This document shows, piece after piece, positions 1 through 8,285 of a DNA stretch of 64,000 nt. The DNA lies in assembly GCF_002240355.1 (NCBI RefSeq), contig NZ_CP016353.1, forward strand, positions 2,530,501 to 2,594,500, written 5' to 3'. Each line of letters opens with the position of its first letter. Position 1 is the first letter of the stretch. The notes beneath the pieces were generated by a model, which ran no database searches, was not told where the DNA came from, and saw nothing but the letters and a program-made list of their open reading frames with translations. Origin of the DNA: Prauserella marina (GTDB taxonomy: Bacteria; Actinomycetota; Actinomycetes; Mycobacteriales; Pseudonocardiaceae). The translations under genes and the position numbers were made by a program.

Positions 1-15
1 CCTCTTGCATGGATC

Positions 16-33
16 GATTTTTACATAAAAATC
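16..33. repeat. AT-rich hairpin in GC-rich DNA
   Basis: The arms GATTTTT (16-22) and AAAAATC (27-33) are perfectly complementary around an ACAT loop, and another T-run follows at 34-42. This AT-rich island is unlike the surrounding DNA. It could be a terminator for minus-strand transcription or the edge of something to the left. Bases 34-112 show no convincing gene. Confidence 0.4.
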
Positions 34-112
34 TATTTTTGCCAATGGCGAGACCAAGTCGTGACCCAGTCGGGTGGATGTGCCGAGGAGGGCGACGGAG
101 GCGGCGCTCCGA

Positions 113-428
113 TGTGGACGGTGCGGCGAAGACCGGCTTCGGCCGTGCTCAGTCGTTCAGCACATACGCGCTGAGCACGGCCGCGACGATCAGCAGTATC
201 GCCATCGTGCCGCAGCCGAACAGCGCCGCGAAACTGTAGGGGCGGCGTTCCCAGAACCGGATCGTGCCGGTGTGGACGGTGCGGCGAAGACCGGCTTCGG
301 CCGTGCTCAGTCGTTCAGCACATACGCGCTGAGCACGGCCGCGACGATCAGCAGTATCGCCATCGTGCCGCAGCCGAACAGCGCCGCGAAACTGTAGGGG
401 CGGCGTTCCCAGAACCGGATCGTGCCGG
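113..428. repeat. Perfect 158-bp tandem duplication
   Basis: Bases 113-270 and 271-428 are identical and directly adjacent. The unit contains the last ~40 codons of the minus-strand gene at 307-921 plus its downstream flank, so the gene keeps its own stop in the right copy and a second, promoterless 3' end lies beyond it. 158 is not a multiple of 3, so the copy does not extend the reading frame. It may be a recent slippage duplication or an assembly artefact. Confidence 0.9.
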
Positions 429-921
429 GATGCTGGTCACTGAACTGCTTGGCGGTCAGCATGGCGGGGTAGGCCGTGACGGGAACGCCGAGCCGCACGA
501 TGAGGTCCTCGAACTCGGCTCTGTCGAACTCGTTGTCCCGCAATCGCAGCAGCAGGCCGCCTGCCGGATCGAGCAGGAACACGTTCGCCGAAGGCGGCGA
601 GCCCGCCCTCGGCGGCAAGAGGGTGACCCTGACGGCCTTGGCGATGTTGACGCGCGAATGCCTCCTGCCCTTGCCGAGACCGACCTTGCCGAACTCCGTG
701 TGCGTCAGCACCACCCTGAGCCGGTGGTTGTAGATCGCCAGCGGAACGAAGATCGCCGCCCACACCACCACGGCGCCAGCCGTCACGGGCAGGCTGCCTC
801 CGACGGCGGGAGGCACGATCAGCACCGCGCCGGTCAGCAGCGCCGCCAGCGGCACGATGACCCGGCGGTTCTTCGCCGCCGCGCGCAGTTCGAGAATCGG
901 CGGATGGGACGGAGAGGACAT
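307..921 (-). CDS. Membrane protein, PH-domain-like, unknown function
   Basis: 204 aa, ATG start. Two adjacent hydrophobic stretches near residues 20-65 could form a hairpin in the membrane. A hydrophilic middle part (about 70-160) has the alternating look of bacterial PH-like domains, and a last membrane segment near residues 175-200 ends in AYVLND. The gene starts 22 bp downstream of the XRE-NACHT gene on the same strand, so the two are probably co-transcribed. The function is unknown. The 3' end lies inside the 158-bp tandem duplication, but the reading frame is intact. Confidence 0.6.
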   Translation of the reverse strand: MSSPSHPPILELRAAAKNRRVIVPLAALLTGAVLIVPPAVGGSLPVTAGAVVVWAAIFVPLAIYNHRLRVVLTHTEFGKVGLGKGRRHSRVNIAKAVRVTLLPPRAGSPPSANVFLLDPAGGLLLRLRDNEFDRAEFEDLIVRLGVPVTAYPAMLTAKQFSDQHPGTIRFWERRPYSFAALFGCGTMAILLIVAAVLSAYVLND

Positions 922-943
922 ACCGGAACCTTAGTGTCGCGGC

Positions 944-3307
944 TCAGCGCGCGGTGGCGTGCTCGCGCTCGCGGAACTGCCTGCCGAGGTGGTGTTGCAG
1001 CCGGGCGTGCCGGAACTGATAGACCGCGCCGGTCTGCCGCAGCACTCCCCGCCGGTAGGCGTCGTCGAGGAATTCGGGCAGCGCCCACGGAAGGCTTCCC
1101 CGCAGCGGCAGGCGCAGCCTCGCGAAGATGAGCCACTGTCCCCACGCGGTGAACGCGAAGGCATAGCCGAGACCACCGGTGATTCCGCCGACGATGCCGA
1201 ACAGCAGGCCGTCCTCAAGCGGATTCCAGTTGAGCGGGCCCAGCATGTCCCCGAGACCGGACACGACGAGCCGTCCTCCGAAGGCGATCACGATCGCGAA
1301 GGTCACGGCGAGCACCGCGATGAGACGGAACACGGTGGTGCGGTTGGCTTTCAGCAGATCGAGCGGCCCCGTCGCCGAGGCCAGATCCACCGGCGATCCC
1401 AGCGCGGCGGCGAGGCTGAGCACGATTCCCGCCGCCAGGCCGAAGACGAGCGCGATGACGATCACGTTGACGAGCGCGGCCTGCACCACGATGCCGACAT
1501 CGGGATGAAAGCCCCAGGTCAGCCCACGCAGAATGGTGATGGCGGGGCCGAGCCCCAGTCCCACGACCGCTCCGCCGACCAAGCCTCCCGCGAACCTCGC
1601 GGCGAGTGCTCGTGTCCTGCTCGGCCCTCGGCCCCCTCTGCCCGGTAACCGGATCCGCATGCGTAACGGCTCGAAGGTCCTGCCGCCCACCACGATCATG
1701 ATCCCGTAGACCAGCCCGAACGCCAGTCCCGCGGTCGGCCCGATGATCAGCCCTTCGAGCACCGCGAGTTCGAACGCCGGTGGCCCGATGATCAGTGAGT
1801 TCACCGGCAGGAAGAGAAACCAGTCCAGCACCGCCGTCGCCAGCGCGCACGCGATCACCACGAGCAGGATGCGTGAGGACCGGCGGAGTGAGTCGCCGAG
1901 CCGCCACCATTCGAGGTCGCCGATGCCGCGCCGGTCGAGATGGTCGGCAAGGAAACCGAGCCAGTGCACGGCTTTGTCGGGATCCCAGTTGCGCCTGCCG
2001 CCGGGGGTCGCGTCGCGGTAGACGGCGGGCACGAAGCTGCCGAGCAGATGGTCCTCGATGGCCTCAGGGCTGGGAAATCTGGCGCTGTCGAGCAGAACGG
2101 AGGGATCGCGGTCCCTGTTGTCGCTGTAGACGGTGCGGGCGAGCGTGACCATCAGCGGCGTGGTCAGCACGGTGGCGAGGTTTTCGGCCGTGGGATCACG
2201 GTCCTCCGCGCGCAGGGCGGCGAGTACGCCGTCCCACCGGGTCGCGGTCTCGCCGTCGCCGGAGCGGCGAGCGGTGCGGGGAAGGTAGCCCGCGAGATCG
2301 TCGGGGGTCAAGTCGGTGACGACGAGTACCGCGGCTGAGGTGAGGACGTCGACGGCGGCGACGGTGCGTTCGTATTCGGGTGCCCTGCTGGTCAACAGCA
2401 ACGGCATCGACGTGTCGTTGAGCGCTTCCATGGCAGGCCGGTGGAGACCGTGCGCGAGTTCGTCGAAGCCGTCGAGCACCGGCAGCACCCACCCCGATTC
2501 GACCAGCAGCGACGCCAGCGTCGATCCGCCGGGTCCCGTGGCCGAGAGCCCCGGGTTGTCCCGCAGCAGCCGTTCCACCAGCCAGGCACGCAGCGAGGTC
2601 GTCGTCGGGTCCCACGAACCGACGCTGAAGATCACCGGTACCTGTTCGCCGTGTGTTCGCGTGTGCAGGTGGTCCAGTACGAACCGCAACGCCAGTACCG
2701 TCTTGCCCGAGCCGCCCCTTCCCAGCAGCACCAATCGCCCGGAGGGAAGATCCGCGTAGGTACTGGCGAGATCGTCGAGCCCGCCGGTGAGCGCGAGCGG
2801 TTCCGCGACGGCGTGCGCGGGAAGCCGCCGGATGTTCTCGGGGTGGTCGACGATGCCGGCCGGTGCCGTCCGCCAGCGCACCGGCAGTGGAAGCGGATCG
2901 TTGACGCGGCGCTGTTCTTCCTCGCGGCGCAGCCGGGTCGCCATCACCATCGCGAGATGGTCGGCGGCTTCCGACACCGGGTCGCCCGCCCGCGAGGGCC
3001 GGGGTGAGGGTGTTCGCGGCGAGGGGATCCGGGGTGGTTCGTCCGTCACCTTCGGCTCGGGGTGAGCTTCGCGGACGGCGACGGGCTCCGTGCCGTCGGC
3101 GGCGGCGAGCAGGACCCTGCGTTGCTCGTGACTGACGTCGAGCGCGTCGGCGAGCGAGGTCACCGTTCCCATCCGGGGATCGGTGGGGCTGCCCGTCTCC
3201 AGTCTTCGGATGGTTCTGACCGCGACGCCCGACTTCTCCGCGAGCTGTTCCTGCGTCATACCCGCCTGCCGCCGGAGCTCGCGCAGCAGGCCACCGAACC
3301 GGCTCAT
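944..3307 (-). CDS. XRE-type HTH / NACHT NTPase with C-terminal membrane domain
   Basis: 787 aa, ATG start. Residues 5-60 are an XRE-like helix-turn-helix (QAGMTQEQLAEKSGVAVRTI). A proline-rich linker follows, then a NACHT-type STAND NTPase with the P-loop GRGGSGKT near 196-203 and a Walker B-like VLDGFDEL. From about residue 480 there are roughly six hydrophobic helices, with a cytoplasmic tail ending REREHATAR. This is a known actinobacterial layout: NACHT proteins act as signal-dependent switches, and some are phage-defence sensors. The HTH on a membrane-bound NTPase suggests DNA or promoter contact at the membrane, but that is inference. The neighbour at 307-921 is probably co-transcribed. 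Confidence 0.8.
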   Translation of the reverse strand: MSRFGGLLRELRRQAGMTQEQLAEKSGVAVRTIRRLETGSPTDPRMGTVTSLADALDVSHEQRRVLLAAADGTEPVAVREAHPEPKVTDEPPRIPSPRTPSPRPSRAGDPVSEAADHLAMVMATRLRREEEQRRVNDPLPLPVRWRTAPAGIVDHPENIRRLPAHAVAEPLALTGGLDDLASTYADLPSGRLVLLGRGGSGKTVLALRFVLDHLHTRTHGEQVPVIFSVGSWDPTTTSLRAWLVERLLRDNPGLSATGPGGSTLASLLVESGWVLPVLDGFDELAHGLHRPAMEALNDTSMPLLLTSRAPEYERTVAAVDVLTSAAVLVVTDLTPDDLAGYLPRTARRSGDGETATRWDGVLAALRAEDRDPTAENLATVLTTPLMVTLARTVYSDNRDRDPSVLLDSARFPSPEAIEDHLLGSFVPAVYRDATPGGRRNWDPDKAVHWLGFLADHLDRRGIGDLEWWRLGDSLRRSSRILLVVIACALATAVLDWFLFLPVNSLIIGPPAFELAVLEGLIIGPTAGLAFGLVYGIMIVVGGRTFEPLRMRIRLPGRGGRGPSRTRALAARFAGGLVGGAVVGLGLGPAITILRGLTWGFHPDVGIVVQAALVNVIVIALVFGLAAGIVLSLAAALGSPVDLASATGPLDLLKANRTTVFRLIAVLAVTFAIVIAFGGRLVVSGLGDMLGPLNWNPLEDGLLFGIVGGITGGLGYAFAFTAWGQWLIFARLRLPLRGSLPWALPEFLDDAYRRGVLRQTGAVYQFRHARLQHHLGRQFREREHATAR

Positions 3308-3445
3308 GCCCCCAGTGCCCCTTTCCCAGTGAGAGCACGACTCTAGCGTGCCGACCGGCCATGAAAGGCCGGTCTACGGCCTGGTTCCGTGACCAGGGAC
3401 AACGGCAGGATCACCGGCAACACCAGCGTCGAAGGGGATCACGCG

Positions 3446-4525
3446 ATGACACTCCGCTCAACGGTGCCGATGGCGCAGCGTTCGGCGATCGTGGCCGTGC
3501 TGGCCGCGTTCGCGTTCACGCCGGCGGCCGCGGCGGCCGACCCCGGCACGGCTCTGCCCGAGCTGCCCGAGCTGACCGACGGTCACGGGCTCACGATCGT
3601 CGACCAGCCGGAGTGGGTGGCCGACAGCGACCGGACGTTCGTCTTCTCCGTCGCGACCGACGAGGTGCCGACGCCGAGCCTGCAACCGGGGCAGGATCCC
3701 GGTGAGCACGACATCATGATCACGTTGCCGGAGGACTACGACCCCTCGGCCGAATACCCCGTGCTGTACTCGCTGCACGGCAACGGGGACAGGGCCGACT
3801 CGGCGGCCAACAGGCAGATGGGGGAACGGGCGACGCGGGACGAGCCAGTGATCACCGTGTGGCCCAACGGGGGGAGGAGCTGGTATTCCAACTGGGTCAA
3901 CCCCGGAGACCAGGGCCCGCAGAACTGGGAGACCTTCCACCTCGACCAGCTCATCCCGTTCATCGACGACAACCTGGCGACGGACGCCTCAAGGGAAGGC
4001 AGGGCCATCGCGGGGCATTCGATGGGCGGGTTCGGCGCCTTCCACTACGCGCAGCACCGGCCCGAGTTGTTCAGCTACGTCGGCAGCTTCTCCGGTGGCC
4101 TCGACCTGCTCAGCCCTGAGATGAGGGCCGCGGTGGTCGCCACGACGCTGGATCCGGCCTCCGGCGTGCCGACGACGACTCCGGACGCGATCTTCGGGTC
4201 ACCGGTCTGGCCATTCGACGGGGTGTGGAACGCGCAGAGTCCCGCACAGAACGTCGAGCCGCTGCGCGGGATGGGCGTGGCGATGTACGCGGGCAACGGC
4301 GGTGACCTCACGGTCAACCCGATCCAGGCCGTCATCGAGAACAGGGCACGGCAGACGGCTGTGGTCACCTCCGCCAACCTGACCGCGGCCGGGATTCCGC
4401 ACGACTTCCTCGACTACGGCGACGGCAGCGAGTGGGCGCCCGGCTGCACCGGCAAGCACAGCCAGATCGCGTGCCTGCAGGCCGACCTCGACCACTTCGT
4501 CGCGCTGTTCACCGACCGGCGCTGA
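3446..4525 (+). CDS. Secreted alpha/beta-hydrolase (esterase/depolymerase-like)
   Basis: 359 aa. The ATG at 3446 is preferred over an in-frame ATG at 3389 because GAAGGGG precedes it by about 8 bases and because it gives a clean Sec signal peptide (RSAIVAVLAAFAF, cleavage after AAAA near residue 31). The nucleophile elbow GHSMGG places the serine near residue 192. YSLHGNGD is the usual oxyanion-side strand, and a histidine in GKHSQIA near the C-terminus can complete the triad. The fold resembles esterase D / antigen 85-like secreted hydrolases. The substrate is unknown; an extracellular ester hydrolase is the safe call. The next gene follows after 22 bp. Confidence 0.8.
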   Translation: MTLRSTVPMAQRSAIVAVLAAFAFTPAAAAADPGTALPELPELTDGHGLTIVDQPEWVADSDRTFVFSVATDEVPTPSLQPGQDPGEHDIMITLPEDYDPSAEYPVLYSLHGNGDRADSAANRQMGERATRDEPVITVWPNGGRSWYSNWVNPGDQGPQNWETFHLDQLIPFIDDNLATDASREGRAIAGHSMGGFGAFHYAQHRPELFSYVGSFSGGLDLLSPEMRAAVVATTLDPASGVPTTTPDAIFGSPVWPFDGVWNAQSPAQNVEPLRGMGVAMYAGNGGDLTVNPIQAVIENRARQTAVVTSANLTAAGIPHDFLDYGDGSEWAPGCTGKHSQIACLQADLDHFVALFTDRR

Positions 4526-4547
4526 ACCGAGGGGAGAACGAGCGGCG

Positions 4548-4832
4548 ATGGCGACGAAGTTCCGCTACTGGTGCGGTGAGTGCAACCACCGGACGGCGTG
4601 GCTGCCCGAGTCCGAGGGCGTCTCGCAGCACGGAAGGCACTACCTGCGGCAGCATCCCGGCATCGAGCCGGGAGGTGGCTTCGAGATCCAGAAGAGCCGC
4701 GACGGCGGGGGCGGCTGCCTCGCCGTGATCGTCAGCCTGTTCCTGATCTTGATTTTCGCGGCGACGTGTGAGGGCGAGGCGGGCAGCACGCCGGAACGCC
4801 CCACGGTCGCGGACGTGTTCATCGACGGCTGA
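4548..4832 (+). CDS. Small membrane protein with N-terminal CxxC/His cluster
   Basis: 94 aa, ATG start with a GAGGGGAGAACGAGCGGCG leader. The N-terminus carries WCGECNHRT plus two further histidines (QHGRHYLRQH), which looks like a small zinc-binding knuckle. One membrane helix (CLAVIVSLFLILIFAATC, about residues 63-80) is followed by a short acidic tail. It lies 22 bp behind the esterase and is probably in the same transcript. No family recognised. Confidence 0.6.
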   Translation: MATKFRYWCGECNHRTAWLPESEGVSQHGRHYLRQHPGIEPGGGFEIQKSRDGGGGCLAVIVSLFLILIFAATCEGEAGSTPERPTVADVFIDG

Positions 4833-4856
4833 CCACGAACCCGGGGGCGGGAGGAA

Positions 4857-4898
4857 CCGGGTGTGGGAGAAACCGGACGGGGTTTCTCCCACACCCGG
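4857..4898. terminator. Bidirectional hairpin terminator
   Basis: A perfect 18-bp stem (4857-4874 with 4881-4898) encloses a 6-nt loop GGACGG. It sits between the convergent genes ending at 4832 (+) and 4911 (-). There is no clear T-run, as is usual for actinomycete terminators. Confidence 0.85.
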
Positions 4899-4910
4899 AT
4901 GTCCGGTGGG

Positions 4911-5345
4911 TCAGCCGACGTCGCGCCTGTCGGCGACGAGGTCGTGTGGATCCACGTCGGCATCGTCGAGCCCGAAGGAGATGATCCTGGTGGGGTGGAT
5001 GCGGATGATCGCGCCGTCGACTCCGGCGCGTCGCTCGGGCGGATCGACGGCCTCGGCGTACCCCCTGATTTCCAGGCAGCGGACTCGCCATGGGCGCACC
5101 GAGCGGACGTCGTCGACGACGAAGGCGACCTTGCCGTTGGCGGCGACGTTGCGGAACTTCTGGCTGCCCGCCATGTCGAATCCGATGATGTCGATGGTCT
5201 CGGTGTCGTCGTTGTAGTGGAAGCCGACGGGGCTGTTCTGCAAGGTTCCGTTGCGTTGCACGGTCGCGAGCCGGCCCAGCCGCTGACCGGCGAGGTAGCG
5301 CAGTTCCTGGCTGGTGAACCGTGTGCTGGAAGCGGCGGATGTCAT
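4911..5345 (-). CDS. PPOX-class (pyridoxamine-oxidase-like) F420/FMN-binding protein
   Basis: 144 aa, ATG start. It is a split beta-barrel flavin/deazaflavin-binding protein of the PPOX class: FTSQELRYLAGQRLGRLATV opens the fold, and SPVGFHYNDDTETIDIIGF with SQKFRNVAANGKVAFVVDD are the typical central strands. Such proteins use F420 or FMN to reduce small molecules. The length matches the short F420-dependent subfamily. It is a single gene, about 100 bp from the next minus-strand gene upstream. Confidence 0.8.
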   Translation of the reverse strand: MTSAASSTRFTSQELRYLAGQRLGRLATVQRNGTLQNSPVGFHYNDDTETIDIIGFDMAGSQKFRNVAANGKVAFVVDDVRSVRPWRVRCLEIRGYAEAVDPPERRAGVDGAIIRIHPTRIISFGLDDADVDPHDLVADRRDVG

Positions 5346-5446
5346 GTCGGTCCTTCCCGTTTCGGCGTTTCTCGGTCCACCGTGCTACCTCAAGCGCGCT
5401 GGAGGTCAAGGGACGCGGCGAGATTCGGCGGAAGCGGGGCCGGACT

Positions 5447-6007
5447 CTACTGTGGACTCTCGCCGGGTTCGATGCCGAGCGTCGCGTAGGCGGCGCCGAG
5501 GGCCGCCGGGCGCAGGGTTTCCACCGGCACGTCGGCGAAGAGCACGATGCAGTCGGCGAGACCGCCGAGTGCCGAGACGGCTTTCGCCTGCTCGGCCAAT
5601 GAGGCGCCGGGTCCTGCCAGCAAGCGCATGAGCCGCAGCCGCCATGCCGCGATGCGGGTGCCGAGATCGAGCCGGGCGAGGATGGCTACCTCGCGAACCA
5701 GCAACGCGGTGACCCTGCGATGCCTGCACGTGACGTCGAAGTAGCGGTCGAGCAGAGCCCGCCGGTCGGTCCGGGCCGCGGCCTCGTCGTCGACGAGTAG
5801 CGCTTCGATGTCCTCGATGAGTGGTTGCACGAGCGAGTTGACCAGATCCTCGCGCGAGGCGAAGTGGTAATACAGCGCGGGCTTGGTGAGCCCGAGGCGT
5901 TCCGCGATCTCGCGCAGGCTCGTCTGCTGGACGCCTTTCTCGGCGAACAGGTCCAGCGCGGCCGCCTGGATGCGGTCCTTCGTCTCGGTCGATCTCGCCC
6001 TTGCCAC
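5447..6007 (-). CDS. TetR-family transcriptional regulator
   Basis: 186 aa, GTG start. The N-terminal TetR HTH spans residues 8-55 (TKDRIQAAALDLFAEKG, then SLREIAERLGLTKPALYYHF). The C-terminal ligand domain has no recognisable signature. It is divergent from the FAD monooxygenase at 6095, and an inverted repeat lies between them at 6057-6076, so it most likely represses that gene and itself. Confidence 0.85.
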   Translation of the reverse strand: MARARSTETKDRIQAAALDLFAEKGVQQTSLREIAERLGLTKPALYYHFASREDLVNSLVQPLIEDIEALLVDDEAAARTDRRALLDRYFDVTCRHRRVTALLVREVAILARLDLGTRIAAWRLRLMRLLAGPGASLAEQAKAVSALGGLADCIVLFADVPVETLRPAALGAAYATLGIEPGESPQ

Positions 6008-6056
6008 GCGGCCAGCCTAACCGTGCCCGTGCTGTTGACGGAGGGCGCGTCGTTCA

Positions 6057-6076
6057 TTTACCTTCCGGTAAGTAAA
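6057..6076. promoter_or_regulatory. Putative TetR operator
   Basis: TTACC-TTCC-GGTAA (6058-6071) is a perfect 5-bp inverted repeat nested inside a longer TTTAC...GTAAA symmetry. It lies 19 bp upstream of the monooxygenase start and 50 bp from the TetR start, where a repressor of both promoters would bind. Confidence 0.6.
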
Positions 6077-6094
6077 CGTATCGAAGGGTTGGTC

Positions 6095-7315
6095 ATGAAC
6101 ATCCTGATCTCGGGTGCCAGCGTCGCCGGACCGGTACTCGCCTACTGGCTCCGGCGCTACGGCTTCAGCCCCGTCGTGGTCGAGCGCGCTCCGCTGCTGC
6201 GCGCTGGCACCGGCGGCCACGCCGTCGACCTGTTCGAACCCGCGGTGCGGATCGCCGAGTACATGGGCATCCACTCCGAGGTGGAGGCCATGCACACCAG
6301 AACCTCGGCGCTCACTCTGGAACGCCCCGGCCGAGGGCCGGTCCACGTCGACTTCTCCCGGTTCGCCACGCACGACTCCGGCGACGACCACATCGAGATC
6401 ATCCGAGGTGAACTGGCCCGCATCCTGCACGAGGCGACGCGCGACGACGTCGAATACCTCTTCGGCGACACCATCACCGGCATCTCGGAGGACTCAGGCG
6501 GCGTCGACGTGACCTTCGCCCGCAACAAGCCGAGGCGCTTCGATCTCGTCGTCGGCGCCGACGGTCTGCACTCGGGTGTCAGGGGGCTCGTGTTCGGGCC
6601 GGAGTCCGGCTATCGCAACTTCCTCGGCGGCTACCTGAGCGCCTTCACCGTGCCCGGTCACGGGATGCCGGAAGGCAGGATGTCGGTGTATCACGCGGTC
6701 GACAAGCTCGTCGCGACGTACCCGGTGTGGCAGACCGGGGAGGCGAGGGCGGTGTTCCTCTTCCGGCGGCGGGAGGAACTGGCCTACGACCACCGCGACA
6801 CGGCGCGCCAAGTGGAGCTGCTGCGCGAGGTGTTCGCGGGGGAGGGCAGCCAGGTGCCGCGCCTGCTCGCCGAGGCGGCCGGTGCGGACGACTTCTACCT
6901 CGATTCGATCAGCCAGATCCTGATGGACACGTGGTCGAAAGGCAGGGTCACGCTCGTCGGCGACGCGGGCTACTCGCCGGGACCCGCCGTCGGCGGTGGC
7001 ACCACCGTCGCCATGGTCGGGGCCTACCTGCTCGCCGCGAACCTCGCGAAGGCGCGCGGCGACCACACCGTCGCGTTTGCCCGCTACGAGAAGGACATGA
7101 GCGACTACGTTGCCACGACGCGGACCGTGGGGCCGAAGGTGATGAAGACGATCGTCCCGCGCTCCCGGTTCGAGGCCGCGCTGACGGCCACCGTGCTGCG
7201 CTGGCTGCCCCGCGTCCCGAAACCCTTGCTGCGCATGGCGCTCAACTCGCCGAACCGGCCGAGCCGAAGCCTGGCAGGGATCCGGATCTCGCCGCCGGAG
7301 CCCGTGCCGGGATGA
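6095..7315 (+). CDS. FAD-dependent monooxygenase (PHBH-fold aromatic hydroxylase type)
   Basis: 406 aa. The ATG at 6095 is chosen because GAAGGG lies just upstream and the protein then opens directly with the FAD beta-alpha-beta fold (ILISGASVAGPVLAYWL). The other two family motifs are present: GADGLHS near residue 155 (DG motif) and GDAGYSPGPAVGGGTT near residue 290 (GD motif binding the FAD ribityl chain). It uses NAD(P)H and O2 to hydroxylate an unknown substrate. It is divergent from a TetR gene, the classic arrangement of a substrate-induced detoxification or catabolic enzyme. Confidence 0.85.
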   Translation: MNILISGASVAGPVLAYWLRRYGFSPVVVERAPLLRAGTGGHAVDLFEPAVRIAEYMGIHSEVEAMHTRTSALTLERPGRGPVHVDFSRFATHDSGDDHIEIIRGELARILHEATRDDVEYLFGDTITGISEDSGGVDVTFARNKPRRFDLVVGADGLHSGVRGLVFGPESGYRNFLGGYLSAFTVPGHGMPEGRMSVYHAVDKLVATYPVWQTGEARAVFLFRRREELAYDHRDTARQVELLREVFAGEGSQVPRLLAEAAGADDFYLDSISQILMDTWSKGRVTLVGDAGYSPGPAVGGGTTVAMVGAYLLAANLAKARGDHTVAFARYEKDMSDYVATTRTVGPKVMKTIVPRSRFEAALTATVLRWLPRVPKPLLRMALNSPNRPSRSLAGIRISPPEPVPG

Positions 7316-7331
7316 CAGGCCGGGAAGCTGT

Positions 7332-8033
7332 TCAGACGCTGCGCAGCACGGAGACGACCGTTCCGAGCACCACGGCCTCGTCTCCGTCGATGACGTCGTA
7401 GGCCGCGTTGCGCGGTTCGAGCAGGACGTGGCCGTTCCTGCGGCGGAACACCTTCACCGTCGCCTCGCCGTCGATCATCGCCGCGACGATCTGTCCCGAG
7501 TGCGCTTCGGACTGCTGCCGCACCACCACGATGTCCCCGTCACAGATCGCGGCGTCGATCATCGAATCGCCCCGCACCCGCAGCCCGAAGACGGTGCCTC
7601 GGCCGGTGAGCTCGCGCGGCAGCGTCAGCAGGTCGTCAAGGTGCTCGTCGGCGGTGATGGGACTGCCGGCCGCGATGTCGCCGACGACGGGAACCGGAAC
7701 CGAATCCTCGGAGGGGCGCGACGAGGGCTCCCTCAGGAAGTCCCTGACGTCGATCGGCCGGGACACCGTGGGGCTTCGCCGCAGGAACCCCTTCTCCTCA
7801 AGACTCGCGAGGTGCTTCGACACCGAGGACGACGAGCGCAGGCCGACCGCGTCGCCGATCTCGCGGCTGCTCGGCGCGTACCCGTGCCGGACGACCCAGT
7901 CCCTGATGGTCACCAGTATCCGCTGCTGGCGCGGCGGAAGGGACGAGGTGTCGAGGTGCTCGAAGGGGTCGAGATCGTCGTAGCTCACCAGGCGAATGGT
8001 AAAGGTAGCTCGTGGCGAGGCGGTGACCGACAT
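7332..8033 (-). CDS. lexA: LexA-family SOS repressor
   Basis: 233 aa, ATG start with GGAGG and GGTGGGGG upstream. The winged-helix N-domain covers about residues 32-95 (PPRQQRILVTIRDWV, SSREIGDAVGL, SVSKHLASLEEKGFL). The S24 autoprotease domain shows the self-cleavage bond Ala122-Gly123 in DIAAGSP, the nucleophile Ser157 in GDSM and Lys194 in ATVKVFRR. All catalytic parts are intact. The N-terminus is about 20 residues longer than usual. I see no clear TCGAAC-N4-GTTCGA SOS box upstream, so it may be a paralogue rather than the autoregulated main LexA. It is convergent with the monooxygenase (16-bp gap). Confidence 0.85.
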   Translation of the reverse strand: MSVTASPRATFTIRLVSYDDLDPFEHLDTSSLPPRQQRILVTIRDWVVRHGYAPSSREIGDAVGLRSSSSVSKHLASLEEKGFLRRSPTVSRPIDVRDFLREPSSRPSEDSVPVPVVGDIAAGSPITADEHLDDLLTLPRELTGRGTVFGLRVRGDSMIDAAICDGDIVVVRQQSEAHSGQIVAAMIDGEATVKVFRRRNGHVLLEPRNAAYDVIDGDEAVVLGTVVSVLRSV

Positions 8034-8099
8034 GGTCAGCCCCCACCTCCGTCTACATTGGTCACGACGGCGCCGGTCGCCGGGCGGAAGTGAGCTGAT

Positions 8100-8285
8100 T
8101 TACCCTTCACGATCGCCGTCTCCGACGCCGAGCTCGACGACCCGCGCGACCGGTTGAGCTGCACTCGCTTCGGACCGAGCTTCGCGGACGAGGACTGGGA
8201 GGAGGGAGCACCGCGACCGTGGTCGCTGGAGCTGGTCCGGTACTGGCTGCGGACTCAACGCGCGCTGAATGCCCTGCTCAGGTGA
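8100..8285 (+). pseudogene. Epoxide hydrolase N-terminal (EHN) domain remnant
   Basis: An open stretch without a start codon (an in-frame stop at 8091) encodes LPFTIAVSDAELDDPRDRL, then TRFGP, then WSLELVRYWL, and ends at a TGA. This matches the order of the EHN domain that opens microsomal-type epoxide hydrolases (PF.IAV...LDDLR.RL..TRWP...YL..LV.YW). Only about 60 residues remain and the catalytic hydrolase domain is missing. It is a decayed fragment lying between lexA and the tRNA-Pro insertion hot spot. Confidence 0.55.

Noticed and set aside
3389-3445. Longer N-terminus for the esterase
   Set aside because: The extension would bury the signal peptide and the later ATG has a good ribosome site.
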